Shown here in pieces: positions 6,913-11,564 of a stretch of DNA of 11,564 bases. Position numbers and translations under genes: made by a program. Each line of letters begins with the position of its first letter. Within the stretch, counting starts at the first letter, position 1. Origin of the DNA: Cephalothrix spiralis (lineage: Eukaryota > Nemertea > Palaeonemertea > Archinemertea > Cephalotrichidae); assembly GCA_032353305.1 (NCBI GenBank), contig JAUCNG010370483.1, forward strand, positions 1-11,564, written 5' to 3'. The notes under the pieces were generated by a model, which ran no database searches, was not told the DNA's origin, and was given only the letters and a program-made list of their open reading frames with translations.

Positions 6913-8440
6913 TTAAACAGCAACATTTTTCAAATGAAACTGCCTGTATCCTGCGCCAGCACGAAGTCCAAAGAAGTCTGGTTGCTCTAAAGATGATAAC
7001 ACAAATAAGATGTAAAAATTCAAAACCAGCTATAAATGATATTCGAGTCCAAGAAGTCCCCCAACCTTTCCAGTTAGTGAAAGAGCAGATTCCTTTGGTG
7101 TATGAACTAATTTCCGTATTTTGCCTGCCAGTGTATGTAAAGTTATTTCAATCCTTAAAAAGTACATTTCCAGCAAAGCTGTTTCACGAAGTAGAGCACT
7201 ACCCATGGATTCATTTCTATAATAGATTGGACATACCTTTGAGTATTTGTCAAATTGGCTTCCATAATTTTCATTTTCTAAGACACTGTTGTCATAAAAG
7301 TTACATTGTTCAGTTATAGTAGACCATGGGCGTATACTGTGGATATTACTGTAAAACTGGGTGTCACAAAAAACAGTATTTTTTTCTTTAATTTTCTTCT
7401 TTGCCTGCTCAATACAAACTATATTATCAATTATTTTCGTGATATTGATTTCTTTGTTTAGATCCATTATTGTGCAACTGCATGGTCATATTTTCATTTA
7501 TTTTATTAAATGATACTTCAACTGGATATCCAACCAGATAACAGTTACAAAACAAAACAACTTCTTGCTGGTGAAGATAACGTTTGTATTCATATTCCGT
7601 TGTAATTGAAAAAGCACCATTGAGTTTTGGGACAGTAGCATTGATGTTTAACTCATTTATGCATTTGTACTTAGGTGTTTTTGTATGTGTTTGTAGCAAC
7701 ACATCTGTTGTAAGAGTTGTTAAAGTACCAGGATTAATCTGATAAGTGCTGTCAGTATTCTTAAGATCATGTACAATTAAAAGATCTTTAACCTCCAATC
7801 TAGCTTTAACTGCTATTATAGCATAATGTCTCCCATATAAAGTAAGACGTATTCGATTGATTGGAGTTTCAAATTGAAAGTTGGAACAAAAGTAATTAAA
7901 TTGCAAGAAAAATTGCTTCTTTGAATGTTTAAAACAATCTACTTGGAAATATGAACCCACTTCATCATATGCACTGCACAGGAAATACTTCTTGCGATTC
8001 TTAGTCCTTTGAATACCATTCCTTATCATCCATTCATCGATTGCAGAACTGTAGAAATATTCCTTTAGAATACTGTTCCAGTATGATACTTGTTGACTAC
8101 TAAAACCCTGCTCCTTTAGATCCTGTCCGATTCTCTCTACTGCTGATTGGTTATTCCATAGCCCCGTAATGTCAGGCGTTTCTTCCACTTTGACACAAAC
8201 TGTTATTTGTGGGAAATATGGCTTATCCTGCCCTACAAATTCAACATTTCCAGTTTGTTCATACTGGAAATAAACATCCACAGATTTGATAGCATAAAAT
8301 GCTCAAACTCGAACTATTATCTTTCCTTTCGATATTCTTCCTAAACCTGGAATCGAAGATGTCTCAAGAAAGTTCTTAAATATATTTCCAAACGATTCAG
8401 GGTCCTCATCTGTATTCGGGTCTGACACGATTCCACTGAA
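6913..8440 (-). pseudogene. DEG/ENaC-family channel pseudogene (copy C)
   Basis: Full-length homologue of gene D broken by several lesions. (1) No ATG at the aligned start; an in-frame TAG (8441-8443) lies just upstream. (2) A net 36-base loss removes most of TM1, with an in-frame TGA at 8303-8305. (3) A 4-base CATG insertion near 7481-7484 shifts frame inside the extracellular domain. (4) A 7-base deletion between 7044 and 7045 removes the codons for W-A-G of the selectivity filter and shifts frame again to an early stop at 7030-7032. (5) A net 2-base loss within 6916-6931 corrupts the tail. The extracellular domain is otherwise well preserved, with FPQITVC, CNC and all 12 subfamily cysteines, so decay is recent. 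The apparent ORFs at 7427-8281 and 7030-7467 are fragments of this one locus. Copy C keeps S-x-P-G (SSIPG) ahead of the TM1 deletion. A channel product is not possible. Confidence 0.92.
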
Positions 8441-9292
8441 CTAAACTTTAACAACTCAACCTCTTTATTCTAATGTCACATGTGTTTGTTTACAGGAATT
8501 TGAATTTCAAATTGAAAAAAGATGGAAATCAATTAAAATATGTTTCCACCATAATTCTCAATAGCTTTTCAAATATAAATTAAATGACACAAATGTGTAG
8601 CAAAATAAATTTTCGGTTCATTTTTGAAGTGCTATCTCTAGCGGCTAGAGTTGATCAAATATTTACAAACTACGTAAACATCATTAATGTCCAAAATAAC
8701 TCCTTGAATTTCCTAAAATAATCATTGACCTTGAAAAGTCCTTGAAACTCCATTAATTCCGTATGTCCGTTCCCTACATTTGGTGGGAAACCTGGATTCG
8801 AAACAGCCCTTGGTGTAAAGATACTTGTAACGGACGCAATTAATTTTGTTATGACGCCATTGAAAATAGACCGTATAAGCTTTTTTTTGCGATAGATTTC
8901 TGTCGCTTTTAGCCTAGACTCATATATGAAAAACATCATTTTTGCCGATAGGGTGCGCAATTTTGGTATGACCTCTTAAAGAAACCCGCCATTGAACGGA
9001 GAAGAACTATTTCCCTAATAAAAGAAAGTTTTCGATGGTAGTACCAATAAATATCTGTAAACTGCAAATGAATTTTTCCATACTGAAACTTATATTTTCG
9101 GAAAGCATAACAAAATGTAAGATGACAGATTACGAATGATATACGTCTTGATAACATTAAGAATATCTAAGTAACAAAATCAGTAAACAATAGTCTACTT
9201 AAGAAGACGATATCGGTCAGGTAACCAGTCTACAGGCCAACTGACGTTAGAATGTAGAACGAAGGTTCGGAATTCTAAAATATTCTTATTAC
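8441..9292. other. C-D intergenic spacer, no supported gene
   Basis: About 850 bases lie upstream of copy C and downstream of gene D. It contains a CACATGTG E-box-like palindrome (8477-8484), an AATTTGAA-T-TTCAAATT palindrome (8497-8513), a perfect CTCTAGC-G-GCTAGAG palindrome (8636-8650), and a T-flanked GCGATAG/CTGTCGC hairpin (8889-8906). Small minus-strand ORFs (8670-8960 and 8936-9157) show no family features and overlap each other, so I do not call them. No recognisable transposon is seen. Confidence 0.5.
8636..8650. promoter_or_regulatory. Perfect 15-base palindrome
   Basis: CTCTAGC-G-GCTAGAG has 7-bp perfect arms around a single base. It could bind a dimeric factor or be a chance or repeat-derived palindrome. 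It lies about 200 bases upstream of the former start of copy C. Confidence 0.3.
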
Positions 9293-10855
9293 TTAAACAA
9301 CAGCATTGACTTCAAATGAACCGGCCTGCATCCTGCGCCAGCACGAAGCCCAAAGCCACCTTGTTGCTTTAAAGATGATTATGCAAATAAGATGTAAAAA
9401 TTCGAAACCGGCCATAAATGATATTCCTGCCCAGAGTCCGAGAAGTCCACCAACCTTTCCAGCTAGTGAAGAAGCCGATTCTTTTGGTGTATAAACTAAT
9501 TTCCTTATTCTGCCAGCTAGTGTTTGTAAATTTATTTCAACCTTTGAAAAATACTTTTCCAGCAAGACTGTGTCACGCAGTAAAGCTATACCTTTGGATT
9601 CATTTATTTTATAAATTGGACATATCTTTGAATATTTATCAAATTGTCTTCCATAATTTCCATTGTTTAAGACATTGTTGTCATAAAAACCGCATTGTTC
9701 AGATATAGAGGGCCATGGACGTACACTATGGATATTACTGTATAACTTGGTTTCACAAAGAACAACAGTCTTTTCTTTAATCATCTTCTTTGCTTGCTCA
9801 ATGCAGACAATATTATCAGTTAGTTTTGTGATGTTGATATCTTTTTTCGGTTCACTCACTATGCAACTGGTCATATTTGGATTTTTATCCTTAAATGACA
9901 ATTCAACTGGAAATTCCATCAAATAACAGTTACAAAAAGAAACAACTTTTCGCTGTAGTAAAAAATTATTGTAGTCATATTGACGCGTGATTTTAAAAAC
10001 AATATCACTTTTAGGTAGAGTAACATTGACGTTATTTCCATCGACACATTTGTACTTTGGTGTATCGGTATATGTTTGTAGCAATAAATCGGTGGTAAGA
10101 GTGGTTAAAGTGCCCGGATGTATTAAATATTTGCTGTTGGTTTTTTTAAGATCATGTACCATTTTGTCCCTTAACAGACCTGTAGCCTCTAAATCAGAAT
10201 CAACTGCAATTATAGCATAATATTTCCCATAAAGTGTAAGATACAGTCGATTGATTGGCGTATCAAATTGAAAGTTTGAACAAATGAAATGCATTTCGAA
10301 GTAAAATTGCCCCTTCCAATGGTTAAAACACTTTACTTTAGAAGATTTATCCGATTCATAGGCATTACACATAAAATACTTCTTAGGATGCTTATTCCTT
10401 TGCATCTTATTCCTCACCAACCAATCATCGATTGCAGCACTGTTGAAATAATGCATTAGAATCTTGTTCCAATTCGATACTTGTTTACTACTAAAACCAT
10501 GCTCCGTTAATTCCTGTCCGATACTCTCTACTACTGATATGTTAATCCTGAGCCTCATATTGTCAGGCTTGTCTTCCAATTTTACACAAACTGTAATATG
10601 TGGAAAGTAAGGCTTATCCTGATCTACTAGTTCAAAATTTCCAATTTGTTCATATTTGAAGTACTCCTCCACTGATTTACGAGCAAAATAGCCTGCCATT
10701 GAGAGTAGCGAAACTACAGAAAGTAGGTAAAACAATCTTATCATCTTGTTTCCCTTTGTAACTCTATTTAGACCAGGCACAGATGAGATTTTTAGAAATC
10801 TATCAACTGCATTTCCGAAGGATTCCAACGTTTCATCTCTTTCCTCACCCGCCAT
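9293..10855 (-). CDS. DEG/ENaC-family cation channel subunit (gene D)
   Basis: A 520-residue single-exon ORF and the intact relative of pseudogene C. The start ATG (10855-10853) has A at -3 and G at +4; the upstream frame reaches a TGA with no earlier ATG. It has S-S-V-P-G (24-28) in place of S-x-H-G, TM1 at about 38-59, FPHITVC (84-90), CNC (308-310), VRPWP (378-382), and TM2 at about 467-496 with LGLWAGIS (filter G477-I-S479). Twelve extracellular cysteines are at 90, 163, 176, 192, 270, 308, 310, 331, 351, 367, 388 and 412. Compared with A and B, the cysteine at gene A position 372 is Tyr here and a new one appears at 388. Sequons are at N105, N277, N327, N341 and N418. The tail ends N-A-V-V, not the S-V-V of A and B. 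By family it is a plasma-membrane Na+-preferring channel subunit with unknown activator. No canonical AATAAA is seen within about 130 bases downstream; AATAAG (9285-9290) is a weak substitute. Confidence 0.9.
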   Translation of the reverse strand: MAGEERDETLESFGNAVDRFLKISSVPGLNRVTKGNKMIRLFYLLSVVSLLSMAGYFARKSVEEYFKYEQIGNFELVDQDKPYFPHITVCVKLEDKPDNMRLRINISVVESIGQELTEHGFSSKQVSNWNKILMHYFNSAAIDDWLVRNKMQRNKHPKKYFMCNAYESDKSSKVKCFNHWKGQFYFEMHFICSNFQFDTPINRLYLTLYGKYYAIIAVDSDLEATGLLRDKMVHDLKKTNSKYLIHPGTLTTLTTDLLLQTYTDTPKYKCVDGNNVNVTLPKSDIVFKITRQYDYNNFLLQRKVVSFCNCYLMEFPVELSFKDKNPNMTSCIVSEPKKDINITKLTDNIVCIEQAKKMIKEKTVVLCETKLYSNIHSVRPWPSISEQCGFYDNNVLNNGNYGRQFDKYSKICPIYKINESKGIALLRDTVLLEKYFSKVEINLQTLAGRIRKLVYTPKESASSLAGKVGGLLGLWAGISFMAGFEFLHLICIIIFKATRWLWASCWRRMQAGSFEVNAVV

Positions 10856-10965
10856 GATTATGAAGCCTCTTACTAGAATTAGCTTGCAAATAGCAAAAGA
10901 TTTAAGCTCATTTTGCGCATCATGTCATTAATGCTATCCCAACTACTTTAATAATAGTATATTCC

Positions 10966-10973
10966 GTTATAAA
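10966..10973 (-). promoter_or_regulatory. TATA-like element upstream of gene D
   Basis: GTTATAAA on the plus strand reads TTTATAAC on the minus strand, about 110 bases upstream of the gene D ATG. It would place a start site roughly 80 bases before the coding region. Its TTTATAA core matches the candidate upstream of gene B. Confidence 0.25.
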
Positions 10974-11060
10974 CATGATGATGGTGCTTGAACACACGTT
11001 GATGACTACTTGTAACATGGTCCTTCCTCTTATGAAGATTATACGTATCAAATTTAAATA

Positions 11061-11083
11061 GTTAACAACCCCGGTTAACAACC
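11061..11083. repeat. Direct repeat of GTTAACAACC in gene D upstream region
   Basis: Two exact copies of GTTAACAACC are separated by three bases (CCG). Each contains the palindrome GTTAAC. Paired spacing of this sort suits a dimeric transcription-factor site, but this is only pattern-based. Confidence 0.4.
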
Positions 11084-11514
11084 TTACCTGTCAGCATATC
11101 TGTCATCCTATATGATAAGGACAATTTGAATTTAACTCAAACATTTAAATAGGTGAACTATTCACATAAAATAATATACAAGTTTAAAGTACATGTATAA
11201 AAATGCATTGTAACTCGTGCCTTTAATTAGTCTGCTATAAAAAAGCCTCAAACGCATCGAATAGCCTAACTAATTGGTTTACTTTTATGTAGCACTGTGA
11301 TGCGAAAATGCAATTTTGTTTATAATCAAGCTGAGAATGCAAAGTGCTATGATTTTATTGATCCTTGTTCAAACTTATCAAGTCCTTCCATTTTGCTTCC
11401 ATTTTGTTTTAGAGGTATTAGTCCTGCAGAATATGGGGTGAACCTTGCATGGTAGTATGCGGGAACTTTTATGACGGATTTTAGTTATTTATGGGGTACT
11501 TATTGAGAATCCGG

Positions 11515-11535
11515 ATGATGGCAAACTGCCATCAT
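11515..11535. repeat. Perfect 9-bp inverted repeat
   Basis: ATGATGGCA-AAC-TGCCATCAT forms a perfect 9-bp stem with a 3-base loop, 20 bases before an AAGATGGCGG motif that shares its ATGGC core. It may be a transposon-end relic or a binding site. Confidence 0.5.
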
Positions 11536-11554
11536 TGAGGAATTTGAGAAATCC

Positions 11555-11564
11555 AAGATGGCGG
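11555..11564 (+). promoter_or_regulatory. YY1-like motif at window edge
   Basis: AAGATGGCGG matches the core AANATGGCG motif recognised by the zinc-finger factor YY1 in animals. At a window edge it cannot be tied to a gene; a promoter might begin beyond the window. Transposable elements also carry this motif. Confidence 0.3.

Larger units (their letters stand above)
10856..11564. other. Upstream flank of gene D, no gene seen
   Basis: This 709-base flank holds a TATA-like element (10966-10973), a direct repeat of GTTAACAACC (11061-11070 and 11074-11083), two TTCCATTTTG copies near 11387-11406, a perfect inverted repeat (11515-11535) and an AAGATGGCGG motif at the edge (11555-11564). I see no ORF or RNA gene. 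Confidence 0.5.

Noticed and set aside
7427-7484. Programmed frameshift or recoding joining the two large ORFs of copy C
   Set aside because: The break is a 4-base insertion relative to gene D, with no slippery heptamer, and the locus has several other lesions (TGA, filter deletion, lost start), so it is a pseudogene.
8279-8281. Copy C starting at 8281
   Set aside because: The codon is GTG, not ATG, and it lies inside the homology after TM1; nothing supports initiation there.
8303-8305. In-frame TGA as a selenocysteine codon
   Set aside because: The paralogues have no cysteine at the position, TM1 is deleted beside it, and the rest of the locus is broken.
8670-9157. Two small minus-strand ORFs (96 and 73 codons) between C and D
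   Set aside because: They overlap each other, lack domain features and have no paralogue in the window.
9306-10220. Plus-strand ORFs opposite gene D
   Set aside because: Antisense shadows of a well-supported channel coding region.

Overview
This is an AT-rich eukaryotic (animal) genomic window holding a small cluster of intronless genes for one divergent branch of the DEG/ENaC family, the trimeric, usually amiloride-sensitive cation channels. The genes have no bacterial-style ribosome binding sites. The surrounding non-coding DNA is long and AT-rich, with AATAAA-type signals and mobile-element debris. A lophotrochozoan invertebrate such as a mollusc is my best guess for the source, but that rests on general knowledge of lineage-specific DEG/ENaC expansions and not on a diagnostic sequence.

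Layout. Two genes read rightward (gene A, 504-2063; gene B, 3151-4698). Two related copies read leftward (copy C, 6913-8440, a pseudogene; gene D, 9293-10855). This gives a tail-to-tail 2+2 arrangement. A and B form one subfamily, with nearly identical C-termini, and C and D form another. All share a short cytoplasmic N-terminus with an S-x-P-G motif, TM1, a cysteine-rich extracellular domain with FPxxxVC, a CNC motif and VRPWP, a GxS selectivity filter at the start of TM2 inside an LGLWAGIS block, and a hydrophobic C-terminal tail. Copy C carries at least five independent lesions, including loss of most of TM1 and a 7-base deletion through the selectivity filter.

Non-coding structure. A tandem duplication of about 165 bases (99-265 and 277-435) lies directly upstream of gene A. 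The 2.2 kb between B and C holds a GC-rich probable repeat fragment (about 5285-5430), a foldback element with 25 bp and 14 bp perfect arms whose left half looks like a short LTR with an adjacent primer-binding-like site (5671-5979), and a hairpin next to a CGAAACG motif (6095-6141) that resembles a decayed hammerhead-type retroelement end. The right edge carries a perfect inverted repeat and a YY1-like AAGATGGCGG motif.

Functional picture. A, B and D would each encode a channel subunit. Paralogues that share a C-terminal PDZ-type tail and differ in cysteine layout are candidates for homo- or heterotrimers, but the ligand or stimulus cannot be read from sequence.
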